Assembly (NCBI RefSeq): GCF_029714185.1
Contig: NZ_CP121671.1
Location: forward strand, 2,790,001 to 2,854,000
DNA length: 64,000 nucleotides
Source: Halobacillus naozhouensis
GTDB lineage: Bacteria > Bacillota > Bacilli > Bacillales > Halobacillaceae
Reading direction: 5' to 3'
Shown here: one piece after another, positions 32,899 through 40,742 of the stretch
How the letters are laid out: each line of letters starts with the position of its first letter
How positions within the stretch are numbered: position 1 is the stretch's first letter
The notes under the pieces: model-generated
Database searches by the model: none
What the model saw: the letters and a program-made list of their open reading frames with translations, nothing else
What the model was told of the DNA's origin: nothing
Made by a program: the position numbers and the translations under genes

Positions 32899-35541
32899 GT
32901 TAGCAATAGGTAAGCGTTTGAAGTTATCTCCGGCTTTTCCCCTGCTCCGCACCGAACGTGCTAGTTTCCCAGCATTCGGCGTTCCATCTAATGATATGTA
33001 CTAAATTATAAGTTCCTTGTTACTCTTCGAGACTGGATCGCTTGATCCCTTCCATCCCACATACCTTTCGGTATTGGTTAATTTTATCTAGAATTCGTTG
33101 GTTTTGTGGAATCTTTTCAAGATAAAAATTGATTCGCTCGATATCTCTAATGTGTATGAGCCGGTGGACATCTTTATGGAGAATGCGGAGGTTTTGAAAC
33201 TTATCCGTTCCTCCAAAACTCTTGGGTACATAATGATGACAATGAACATCTGAAGCATGTAAATACTCGCCTGTAATTTCACATTTACCCATCTTCATAC
33301 TGTACCGACTTATTCGATTATCAAGATATTCTATACTCCGATTCGGTAGAGAAGCTTTCATTAAATAACCGACTTCTTGTTGTATATCCGGTCGTAACTT
33401 TTTATAAATTTGTTCTCTACCTCTCTTTGTGTAAAGCGAAAGCTTTGGACTGAAGTTCATCTTATGGAATGTTTTAACATTACCAATAGGAAAAAGGTAC
33501 ATCCCTCTAATGTTGATAGTCTTCGTTCCTAAGCTAAAGTTCTTCTTATAAAAAGGTGGTGGCTGAAAAGGATGTTCTAGTTTTCCAACCGGTCGAAGAC
33601 GGTTCACTAGAAATGGTTTAAGATCGAAAGCAAGACGTGAGAACGCAAGGCTTACATGAGTCGCTCGTTTGAAGTAATGATGAATACCCAAAACGAAACT
33701 ATTATAACGTTGAATATTTCCAGCAGAAGGGGAAGCTTTTATTGTTCGAATGAGCTTCTTAGCTTCCTGTTTGATTTTCCTTCTTTTTGAGGAAATGACC
33801 CCTGTATGGGCCACTCGTTTCTTCCCCTTTTTATTCGCACGAATGGTGAAACCTAAGAACTCTGATTCTCGTTTTCTCAAGTTTACAATTTGAGATTTCT
33901 CTGGAGAGATGTCCAACTTTAAACGCTCTTTGAGGTAAAGACGTACCGCATGGTACCACCGTTGAGCTGTCTTTCCATCTCGGCATAGAATTTTAAAATC
34001 ATCGGCGTACCTAATCAAGTATCCTTGCTTCAAGTTTGTTTGTTTTCTAGCTCGCCTTTTAGCATCATCTGAACTGTAGGTTTTTGTAAGAGGAAAGACC
34101 TCCCATTGTCCTGCAACCCATTGATCTAAGTCATTTAGAACCACATTAGAGAGTAAAGGTGATAGAATACCACCTTGTGGTGATCCTTTCACAGGCACAC
34201 CTTCTCCATCGATTTCGGACTTGATCATTTTAGCTATACAAGCGAGAACCTTTCGGTCTCGAATACCCATATTCCAAAGCTGTTTATTTAGTAATGAGTG
34301 ATTCACATTATCAAAGAAACTTTTAATATCTACATCGACGACAAAATGAAATTGCGCTTGGTTAATTAAGTATTGTATCCTTGCCATAGCATGATGAGCA
34401 GACCGGAGAGGTCTGAACCCGTAACTATGTTTGAAGAATTGAGACTCAACAATCGGTTCGAGAACTTGTTTGAAGCTCTGTTGGATGATTCTATCCAAGA
34501 TACATGGAATCCCAAGAGGTCTCCATTTACCGTTCTCTTTTTCAATCCATTCTCTTCGAACTTTCTTCGGGTGATAGTTTCTTAGTTTGGTTCTTACTTC
34601 GTTTACGAGATTGTTTTCCGATAGCTCTTTCATGTCATCGATGGTTTTTCCATCGGTACCTGGCGTTTTGGACCCTTTGTTGGTTTTAATCATGCGAAAA
34701 GCGAGCAGGATGTTTTCTCTCGAAATGATCGTGTCATAAAGATGAGAAAACTTGTATCCTTGACTCGCTTTTTCATGTAGGTCTGTAAACGTCTCCGTCA
34801 TATGATAATAATCCCAGTTTCGCAACGTTGGCACTGTGGCATCCCTCCTTATGGAGTGATGTTCCCACGTTCCTACCCGATCGGTGCCATTCACTTACGG
34901 AAAATAATCGTTTCATTCATTAGACTTGGGGCTGTTCCTCCACTCCCATTACAGGAGATTCCAGTCACTCCCCTACCCTCACAAGGACAAATACTTTTCA
35001 GCATGGAGCTTTATAGCAACCGTTTCGGGTGACAGCCCTTGTTTCAACGTCCCTTGCTTTCCAAGTACCTTACAACGTAGCTTTCCATACTAAACATAGG
35101 TGCTTCCTTTAAGCCTGTGAGCTGGATACCGCCATGGTTCGGTATAGCGTATTTCAGAGGGCGCAGTTTTACTCCACACCACTCACGTCATCGTAAGATG
35201 ACACGTAAGTTTCCCTACGTTGAAAATTTAGACCCTTACTTTCGGAGGTTCGTCAGTTCCTATCTCAAGGAACGATTCTCACCGTATCTAGTTTTTCAGC
35301 CGTGAGGCATATCCGTTGGCATACCTTTTCTTATTGAATGGCTACAGCCTTCGTTCTACCTAATCTACCTGTGCTTCATACCCTATAACCTATCAATTAT
35401 AACGCATGCAGGAGTATTGACGGGATGGTTTCAGGAAACATGGATCCGTCATTCCCATCCTCCGTTGTAAAGTTGAAATTTAATTGTTTAAACTTCCTGC
35501 TTTTTCACGGCGAAAGGCGTTTATAGCAGAACTTGTCGCGC
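32899..35541 (-). mobile_element. Group II intron, copy 2 (2,643 bp)
   Basis: Same length and content as 7481-10123. The insertion point is again immediately 3' of the minus-strand GGGCGC box of an array repeat. The 3'-exon sequences of the two sites differ (TTATCTTG here, AAAAGTTG there), so recognition seems to rest on the 5' exon box. Confidence 0.9.
33020..34894 (-). CDS. ltrA: Group II intron reverse transcriptase/maturase with HNH domain
   Basis: 624 residues, identical to the protein at 7602-9476: RT motifs with YADD, maturase region, C-terminal HNH. The identity of the two copies points to recent retrohoming between array repeats or to duplication. The different 3' flanks favour two separate insertions. 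The ribozyme parts flank it at 32899-33019 and 34895-35541. Confidence 0.95.
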   Translation of the reverse strand: MNGTDRVGTWEHHSIRRDATVPTLRNWDYYHMTETFTDLHEKASQGYKFSHLYDTIISRENILLAFRMIKTNKGSKTPGTDGKTIDDMKELSENNLVNEVRTKLRNYHPKKVRREWIEKENGKWRPLGIPCILDRIIQQSFKQVLEPIVESQFFKHSYGFRPLRSAHHAMARIQYLINQAQFHFVVDVDIKSFFDNVNHSLLNKQLWNMGIRDRKVLACIAKMIKSEIDGEGVPVKGSPQGGILSPLLSNVVLNDLDQWVAGQWEVFPLTKTYSSDDAKRRARKQTNLKQGYLIRYADDFKILCRDGKTAQRWYHAVRLYLKERLKLDISPEKSQIVNLRKRESEFLGFTIRANKKGKKRVAHTGVISSKRRKIKQEAKKLIRTIKASPSAGNIQRYNSFVLGIHHYFKRATHVSLAFSRLAFDLKPFLVNRLRPVGKLEHPFQPPPFYKKNFSLGTKTINIRGMYLFPIGNVKTFHKMNFSPKLSLYTKRGREQIYKKLRPDIQQEVGYLMKASLPNRSIEYLDNRISRYSMKMGKCEITGEYLHASDVHCHHYVPKSFGGTDKFQNLRILHKDVHRLIHIRDIERINFYLEKIPQNQRILDKINQYRKVCGMEGIKRSSLEE

Positions 35542-35623
35542 GCGCCCTTTTCATGAATACTCAGCTTCAAGATAAATTTATAAAGATCTTCCGCGTTGGA
35601 ATAGGAAAAGTAGTGAAAGATCC

Positions 35624-36298
35624 CTATGGTAATCTTTCTAATTGCGAATGGATAACGTCTCCTTCCGTGGTTTGTACTTTTAAAGGTTCAACTATTTGAT
35701 CCACTCCTATTTGAATGTAGGGTGTTTTATTACTTTTACCACCATCAACCAATTTCAAAGTGACTTCCGTGTTTCCTATGACTTTAACTTTTTCCACTTC
35801 AACATCTTTTCCTACATACTTTTCACCTAAGCTAACGTGAATTTGCTTTTTTCCTTCTGATATAGTGGATATTCTATAATAACTATCCAGGGATTCATTT
35901 TCTTCTTGATTATCATAAGGTGTGAACCCTTCATTAATCACCCAATAATTATCATCTGTATATAAGACCAACCCTATAGTTGCAAAAAGAACAAGGGGCA
36001 AGGCGACTAATATCCCTTTATCCCTCTTGCCAAGCTGTTTATCGTTCATTTTACTACTTATAAATGGAAGAAGTATTGTTCCAAGGACGGCCACACTAAA
36101 AATGCCGGCACCTAGAAAACCGTAAGCCATGCCTTCAAATCCGCGAACCTTAATAAACCCATAAGCTGTTACGCCTAAAGAAGTTAAGAAAGTAACTATT
36201 GGAGCTAAATAGAATTTGCCTTTTTTCTTAGAGGCTATAAGAGTAAAGACAAAAATAATCAATCCAAAAAACAGTCCAAAGAAAACGATTGTAAACAC
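35624..36298 (-). CDS. Membrane protein with a C-terminal domain shared with 39729
   Basis: 224 residues from GTG after GGAGG. Four membrane segments in the first 115 residues (a YesK-like layout, tentative) are followed by an extracytoplasmic domain of about 90 residues: ISEGKKQIHVSLG, V-E-K-V-K-V-I-G-N-T-E-V-T-L, TPYIQIGVDQI. The lipoprotein at 39729 carries the same domain without the membrane part. Last gene of the ECF sigma operon 37305-35624. Confidence 0.75.
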   Translation of the reverse strand: MFTIVFFGLFFGLIIFVFTLIASKKKGKFYLAPIVTFLTSLGVTAYGFIKVRGFEGMAYGFLGAGIFSVAVLGTILLPFISSKMNDKQLGKRDKGILVALPLVLFATIGLVLYTDDNYWVINEGFTPYDNQEENESLDSYYRISTISEGKKQIHVSLGEKYVGKDVEVEKVKVIGNTEVTLKLVDGGKSNKTPYIQIGVDQIVEPLKVQTTEGDVIHSQLERLP

Positions 36299-36314
36299 TA
36301 GACGCACCTCCGAG

Positions 36315-36809
36315 TTAGTATATAAATAACGCTATCAAACGGTCAATAAACAAAATAATAATCGTATCTATGATTATAGAAATCCATAGCCACTTTTTGC
36401 TGAAAAAAATTAAAGTAAATATAATTAAGAATAAAGAAGCTGGGAAATAAAACAAAAACGTTATTCCTTGAATGTAACCTGTTGCTGCTTGTGCAGAGGA
36501 TTCCCAATCATAAAAATTTAGTCCTGAATAAATAATATAAAACAAAATCACAGCCCTGATGGAAACCAAAAGCAATTTCAGGCCCCGATTGAACTGTACT
36601 AATTTTTTTAATGGCTTTATCTCAACTTCATCGGATACTGGTGGTTTTGGATAGCTCTCTTCAAGATTGACTACATTAGAATATAATTGTTGACATTCAC
36701 TGCAATGATGAATGTGATTCAATACAACTTGTTTTGCATCATCATCTATATCATCGATGACAGGGATTAATTCTTGGGTTAATAGATGAACCTTTTGATT
36801 ATCATCCAT
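36315..36809 (-). CDS. Zinc-finger anti-sigma factor
   Basis: 164 residues. The N-terminal ZAS-type zinc finger H-I-H-H-C-S-E-C near residue 33 is followed by three or so membrane segments. Immediately downstream of the ECF sigma gene (4-base gap), so it is expected to bind and inhibit that sigma factor at the membrane. Confidence 0.85.
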   Translation of the reverse strand: MDDNQKVHLLTQELIPVIDDIDDDAKQVVLNHIHHCSECQQLYSNVVNLEESYPKPPVSDEVEIKPLKKLVQFNRGLKLLLVSIRAVILFYIIYSGLNFYDWESSAQAATGYIQGITFLFYFPASLFLIIFTLIFFSKKWLWISIIIDTIIILFIDRLIALFIY

Positions 36810-36813
36810 GTGA

Positions 36814-37305
36814 TTACCTCTCTTTAGCCATTTGTTTTCTCATTCTAAACACTTTGGATTTTAAAGTTGAGACAGGGATGTTGAGTAATGCGCTAATTTC
36901 TTGATAATCATAGCCGTAATATACTTTCGCAAGTATAATTGCCCTATCTGTAACATTTAGTTCACCCAAAACTGTGTCAATTTGATTATTTACCACTGTC
37001 TTTACTTCCGGGGTCTGGTTATTGATTAATACGGTTTCAATAATATTTTCATCCTTTAACAGTTCGGGTTTTTTCTTTTTGTGATAATCCAAAAATGTGT
37101 TTTTTGCTCCTTTTACTAACCAACTTTTCATGTAAGTCACTTCAAGAACGCTTGATGGATTTACAAGGATTTTTGCAAATAATTCCTGAATTATATCATC
37201 TGCAACCTCATCATTTTTCGTTAGTCCTATTAAGAAATTTCTTAAATAAACATAATGTTCTTTATAAATCTCTTCAATGAGTTCTAATGGATTGATCCTA
37301 TGCAT
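36814..37305 (-). CDS. ECF-type RNA polymerase sigma factor
   Basis: 163 residues from ATG (M-H-R-I-N-P-L-E) after GGGGAG. The frame is open 17 codons further, but that stretch contains the promoter. Region 2 (EEIYKEHYVYLRNFLIGL, EVADDIIQELFAKIL, YMKSWLVKGAKNTFLDY) and region 4 (RAIILAKVYYGYDYQEISALLNIPVSTLKSKVFRMRKQM) are present. Heads an operon with its anti-sigma factor and a membrane protein, in the style of B. subtilis sigY. Confidence 0.9.
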   Translation of the reverse strand: MHRINPLELIEEIYKEHYVYLRNFLIGLTKNDEVADDIIQELFAKILVNPSSVLEVTYMKSWLVKGAKNTFLDYHKKKKPELLKDENIIETVLINNQTPEVKTVVNNQIDTVLGELNVTDRAIILAKVYYGYDYQEISALLNIPVSTLKSKVFRMRKQMAKER

Positions 37306-37340
37306 TTTTAAACTCCCCACAATATCTTCAGCATTAAAGT

Positions 37341-37366
37341 GACGATTATAATCCAAAAAGGTTGCA
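37341..37366 (-). promoter_or_regulatory. ECF-type autoregulatory promoter
   Basis: TGCAAC and CGTC on the minus strand are exactly 16 bases apart, matching ECF promoter architecture. It lies 36 bases before the chosen sigma-factor start and inside the longer open frame, which argues against the longer start. Confidence 0.7.
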
Positions 37367-37514
37367 ATCCTTATAAAATTTCAGAAAAAATAAAAGGACC
37401 GTTTAATTGGTCCCTTTATGTATAGAGATTCATTTCTGGTTCTAATACAGGAATCCGCGAATTTAATGAAACAGTTACTCTTTAGAAAATCATTCTGCAT
37501 AAGGTTTTATTAAA

Positions 37515-37560
37515 TTAAAGCGCCCGTTTGGTGAAGACTTGATTTCAAGATAATATTAAT
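37515..37560 (-). repeat. Array repeat, right half with full tail
   Basis: TTAAAGCGCCCGTTTG, then GAAGACTTGATTTCAAGATAATATTAA just after the LysE-type gene. Confidence 0.75.
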
Positions 37561-37565
37561 CCTCG

Positions 37566-38321
37566 TTACTTAGAAGGGCTTTTTTCAGTAGCCAGCCAAA
37601 TACTTAATCCTATCATCGAAAAACCTGCAATTCGGTTCATTAGTTTATCTTTATCAAATCCCGCCTTTTTTTTGTATAACAAGCCTCCTGCATACGCATA
37701 TCCACATGAACAGATGAATTCAATTATTATATATAGCAATCCTACGGTAAATAAAAGACCTACTGTATTAGCAGCGTTAGGGTCTATAAATTGTGGTAAA
37801 AATACTGCAAAAAGAATGTAAGCTTTGGGATTCGTAGCAGCTACGATGAATTCTTGTTTAACTGATTCATAAACTGGGACTGGTTTTGCTTTGGCAAGGC
37901 CTTCATCATGCGAAGGAGAGGCTGAGACCCTATCTTGACCTTCACTTCTGGGAGAACGTCTAAGCATTTGAATGCCTAAATACATCAAATATATAACTCC
38001 AATCCACTTTACTAGCTGAAAGATAATGGATGACGAAGCCATCAAAGTTCCAAGGCCTAAAGCAACGGCCCCAATCATTAAGATAAATGCAAAGAAACGT
38101 CCAGAAACAGCTTTGATTGCTACAGAAGGACTTTTAACATATCCATTTCTTAACGAAAGGATCTGATTTGCCCCTGGGGTTGCAGCCATTACAATGGCAG
38201 CAGGTACAAACGCATACCAACTAATATTTGAACCTAACAAATCCGTTTGAAAATACATCCATAAAATAAAACAAAGCATTATGAATGAACTGACAAAAGA
38301 GATTTTCCACATCTTTTTCAT
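37566..38321 (-). CDS. LysE/RhtB-family exporter
   Basis: 251 residues, about six membrane segments. The family hallmark is present: P-G-A-N-Q-I-L-S-L-R-N-G (commonly PGPN) near residue 49 and a G-R-F-F-A segment. A hydrophilic loop near residue 130 (RSPRSEGQDRVSASPSHDEG) is longer than usual. Exports amino acids or related solutes; substrate unknown. Followed by an array repeat half, so it is a single-gene unit. Confidence 0.85.
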   Translation of the reverse strand: MKKMWKISFVSSFIMLCFILWMYFQTDLLGSNISWYAFVPAAIVMAATPGANQILSLRNGYVKSPSVAIKAVSGRFFAFILMIGAVALGLGTLMASSSIIFQLVKWIGVIYLMYLGIQMLRRSPRSEGQDRVSASPSHDEGLAKAKPVPVYESVKQEFIVAATNPKAYILFAVFLPQFIDPNAANTVGLLFTVGLLYIIIEFICSCGYAYAGGLLYKKKAGFDKDKLMNRIAGFSMIGLSIWLATEKSPSK

Positions 38322-38340
38322 AAAGTGTACCTCCTATATG

Positions 38341-38410
38341 TGCAAAGAGAATAATTCCTTATTCAAGATAAGCGCCCGATAACAGAATACTTGATTTCAA
38401 GATAATTTTA
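38341..38410 (-). repeat. Array repeat, type III right half
   Basis: CCTTATTCAAGATAAGCGCCCGATAAC, then ACTTGATTTCAAGATAAT. A second loose copy (TTGCCCCCGTTAATGGAAC) lies at 38437-38459. Confidence 0.72.
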
Positions 38411-38464
38411 AAAGCCAATAATAGTGATCTTCCACTATTGCCCCCGTTAATGGAACAATGTTTG

Positions 38465-38947
38465 TTATTGATTTAAAAGTCTTGTGATAAAACCAAAATT
38501 ATCATCATCTTTTACTAGAAAATCAAAACCCAAATAAGCTGCACTACCAAGTAAAATTGCCCAAAATGCGATACTAGCCGTCATTAATGCTAAGGTTTTT
38601 GAACGTGTACCGCCAAATGAGACAGCTAGTAGTGCTGTTAAATGACTACCTACAAAAAACGGTCCAATGAATGCTAAGCCAGGCAAACCGTATTTATCCC
38701 AAATATTCTTCGCACGTTTATTTTTAGAGTCACTTTTTTCTTTATTGCCTATTTTCTTCTTACGCCAATTGCGAACTGAGTCTACAAACACAATAAGTAA
38801 AACTAGCGTTAATAAATTGCCTAAAAATGCAATAATAATAACTGGGATTGCTGGAATACCACCTATAATTGCAATCGGTACTATCATTGCTACCTCAAAA
38901 AAAGGGATTGCTGCTAATAAAAAAATAATAAAATACGTCCATATCAT
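38465..38947 (-). CDS. Small multidrug-export-type membrane protein
   Basis: 160 residues. The opening F-F-E-V-A-M-I-V-P-I-A-I-I-G-G and the later Y-G-L-P-G-L-A-F-I-G-P-F-F-V-G-S-H match the small multi-drug export protein family (Sm_multidrug_ex), with four membrane segments and a basic central loop. The family name rests on limited data and actual drug export is not shown. A single-gene array unit. Confidence 0.8.
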   Translation of the reverse strand: MIWTYFIIFLLAAIPFFEVAMIVPIAIIGGIPAIPVIIIAFLGNLLTLVLLIVFVDSVRNWRKKKIGNKEKSDSKNKRAKNIWDKYGLPGLAFIGPFFVGSHLTALLAVSFGGTRSKTLALMTASIAFWAILLGSAAYLGFDFLVKDDDNFGFITRLLNQ

Positions 38948-39027
38948 TCTCTAATACCCCATATATGCTTTACCTTCACTTTCAGCATATTTCCTTTCAA
39001 GTTCATCAGTTTAAAACAAAAGCTTTT

Positions 39028-39075
39028 CAACAAAATGGCCCTTTTCATAAAGAAAGAGCGCCAATTATTATGAGA
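39028..39075 (-). repeat. Array repeat, truncated copy
   Basis: CAACAAAATGGCCC ... AAAGAGCGCCAATTATTATGAG: left box and left arm only. Confidence 0.6.
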
Positions 39076-39169
39076 ATACAATTTGCCTCCTTTTATAAGA
39101 ATTATGAAAGCCATTTCATTCTAACATAAAATGGAATAATCATTTCCTTCTTTCTTCAATTATTCTTGT

Positions 39170-39232
39170 TCAACAAACTGGTCCAAAATGTAAAAAAGAC
39201 GCGTTACTCGATAAACGCGCCCCGTTAACGGA
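39170..39232 (-). repeat. Array repeat, type I
   Basis: CAACAAACTGGTCC, AAAAGACGCGTTACTCG / ATAAACGCGCCCCGTTAACGG. Confidence 0.82.
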
Positions 39233-39243
39233 GGAAATATGAT

Positions 39244-39555
39244 TTATTTCTTCTCAAAACTCTTAATAAGTCTTATAAGCCAATATAATACTATCCAAGG
39301 AAGTATAAATTTTGTCGCCCATTCCATTAAATTTGGAACTACATATGATATGTTGACTCCTATAAAATCGAGAACAAACCAAAGTAACAATATAAGTGCT
39401 ATATCAATGACTATGTATATAATTGGCATATTATCAATCTGTTTAGATCGTTTAATCGTTTCTCGAAAAGCTAACACAATTAGTACAATGGTTAGTATTA
39501 AAATTGCAAAAGTAATTAATTGGACTACAATATCACTCCAAACAATTTCATTCAT
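39244..39555 (-). CDS. 103-residue three-TM membrane protein
   Basis: ATG (M-N-E-I-V-W) follows GGAGTG at nine bases; the longer frame lacks a site. Three hydrophobic segments with a basic loop after the first (R-E-T-I-K-R-S-K-Q). No family recognised. A single-gene unit. Confidence 0.62.
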   Translation of the reverse strand: MNEIVWSDIVVQLITFAILILTIVLIVLAFRETIKRSKQIDNMPIIYIVIDIALILLLWFVLDFIGVNISYVVPNLMEWATKFILPWIVLYWLIRLIKSFEKK

Positions 39556-39635
39556 ATAAACAACACTCCAGTAAGGTATAATCAAGATGAAAATATTATA
39601 CCAATTATTTCAAATTGGCTTTGTTTTTGCAATGA

Positions 39636-39727
39636 GTTATTCAGTTATCTGGACCTTCGTATTAAAGCAAAAGTAGCGCAAGTCTTATCCAATTCTTGCG
39701 CCTTTTTACAGAAGATTTGATTTCAGA
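39636..39727 (-). repeat. Array repeat, type II
   Basis: CAGTTATCTGGACC, AGTAGCGCAAGTCTTATCC / AATTCTTGCGCC then TTTTTAC and GAAGATTTGATTTC. Confidence 0.8.
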
Positions 39728-39728
39728 A

Positions 39729-40154
39729 CTAATCTCCCTTACCTAGATACGTTTCCTCAAAACTATTTCCATCTACATTCTCTACAGACAACTCACCCTC
39801 TATAGCACCTAATCCTACCATTATATACGGGTTATTTTCGCTATTTTTCTTTTTACTCTCAGATAGAGTAATTTTGGTATCTCCTGAAACTATATCTACA
39901 TTATCTAACTCTAATGATTTATTTTCATTTCCAGATGATACTACAACCATTTTTTTACCTTCTGATATTGTAAATACTTTAAATCCTCTGGTATCCGAAT
40001 TATTCTGCAGTTTCGTTACATACGTTTCAATTTCATCTACTTCACCCAACCTGCTTTTTTCCAAAACCCAGTTGTTTTCAGGTGAATAACCTCCACAAGC
40101 AACTAAAATCGAACTGATAAAAATAAACATAAATACAAAAAGAACCTTTTTCAA
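39729..40154 (-). CDS. Small lipoprotein sharing a domain with 35624
   Basis: 141 residues. The signal peptide ends I-L-V-A-C (lipobox, Cys about 20). The mature part contains ISEGKKMVVVSSG, L-D-N-V-D-I-V-S-G-D-T-K-I-T-L and NPYIMVGLGAI, which align with the C-terminal domain of the membrane protein at 35624. The domain has no known function; its location outside the membrane in both contexts suggests a binding or sensing role. Confidence 0.75.
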   Translation of the reverse strand: MKKVLFVFMFIFISSILVACGGYSPENNWVLEKSRLGEVDEIETYVTKLQNNSDTRGFKVFTISEGKKMVVVSSGNENKSLELDNVDIVSGDTKITLSESKKKNSENNPYIMVGLGAIEGELSVENVDGNSFEETYLGKGD

Positions 40155-40662
40155 TAGTCTCCCCCTATCCGGTTAAATCCTCAATTAAATTCTTACTATA
40201 TACTACAAATTTTTGTAAAAGTTGTTTCCATTTTAACACAAAATGGAAACCAAAATCCCTATGTCTTTAAAAATCCTTATTCAAAAATCTGGTCCTTTTG
40301 TGGAAGATCGGCAATCGATTTAAGTACACAACTTTTATCAACTTTATTTACTGTCGACAAATCAAGCTTTTTTATAAAAGTATTAATGACTTAATGGTTC
40401 CAGCCTTGTTGGGTTATAACAGGTAAAAGCAATAAAAATAGACCCCCTTGTGTGATGGCAATGTGGGTCTATTTTTCCCTCGTTAGAGTCTTACCCTCTT
40501 GATGGGGTCAGTCTATTGAGAACCGGCAATGTTCGCGCATTGTCGGTCTTTTTTATGATATTCATTCTTCCAATTCTTATGTATATAGTGTACCAGAACT
40601 TAAAATAATTTAAATCCATCAAAGCATAAATAGCCTAAAATGGGGATCAACATGGCTTTGAA
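40155..40662. other. Right island margin without a recognisable gene
   Basis: Contains a truncated array repeat (40266-40310: CTTATTCAAAAATCTGGTCC) and two hairpins with T runs on the plus strand: GACCC/GGGTC at about 40439-40478 and ACCGGCAATG/CATTGTCGGT at about 40520-40552. Plus-strand terminators without a plus-strand gene hint that a gene, perhaps the integrase, was lost here. Confidence 0.5.
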
Positions 40663-40683
40663 GGGGCACAAATGGGGCACAAA
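40663..40683 (+). repeat. Tandem GGGGCACAAA motif inside the right island end
   Basis: Two exact copies separated by one T. Matches the left-end motif at 1138-1158. Possible integrase arm sites. Confidence 0.5.
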
Positions 40684-40701
40684 CACACATCAAAAAAATA
40701 A

Positions 40702-40742
40702 ACCCTTATCACACATGTTGTTGTGATAAGGGTTTATAGTTA
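40702..40742. terminator. Terminator now serving the suf operon
   Basis: AAACCCTTATCACA / TGTGATAAGGGTTT, with a T-rich run (TATTTTTTT) on the minus strand, 4 bases beyond the sufB stop codon. It belongs to the island and replaces the original one at 953-986. Confidence 0.8.

Noticed and set aside
1518..40310. CRISPR array
   Set aside because: The repeats are hundreds to thousands of bases apart, with genes between, and vary in the palindrome. No cas genes are present.
1518..40310. Classical integron
   Set aside because: No integron integrase, no attI, and no GTTRRRY core at a fixed place in the repeats. Only the architecture is similar, so it is reported as integron-like.
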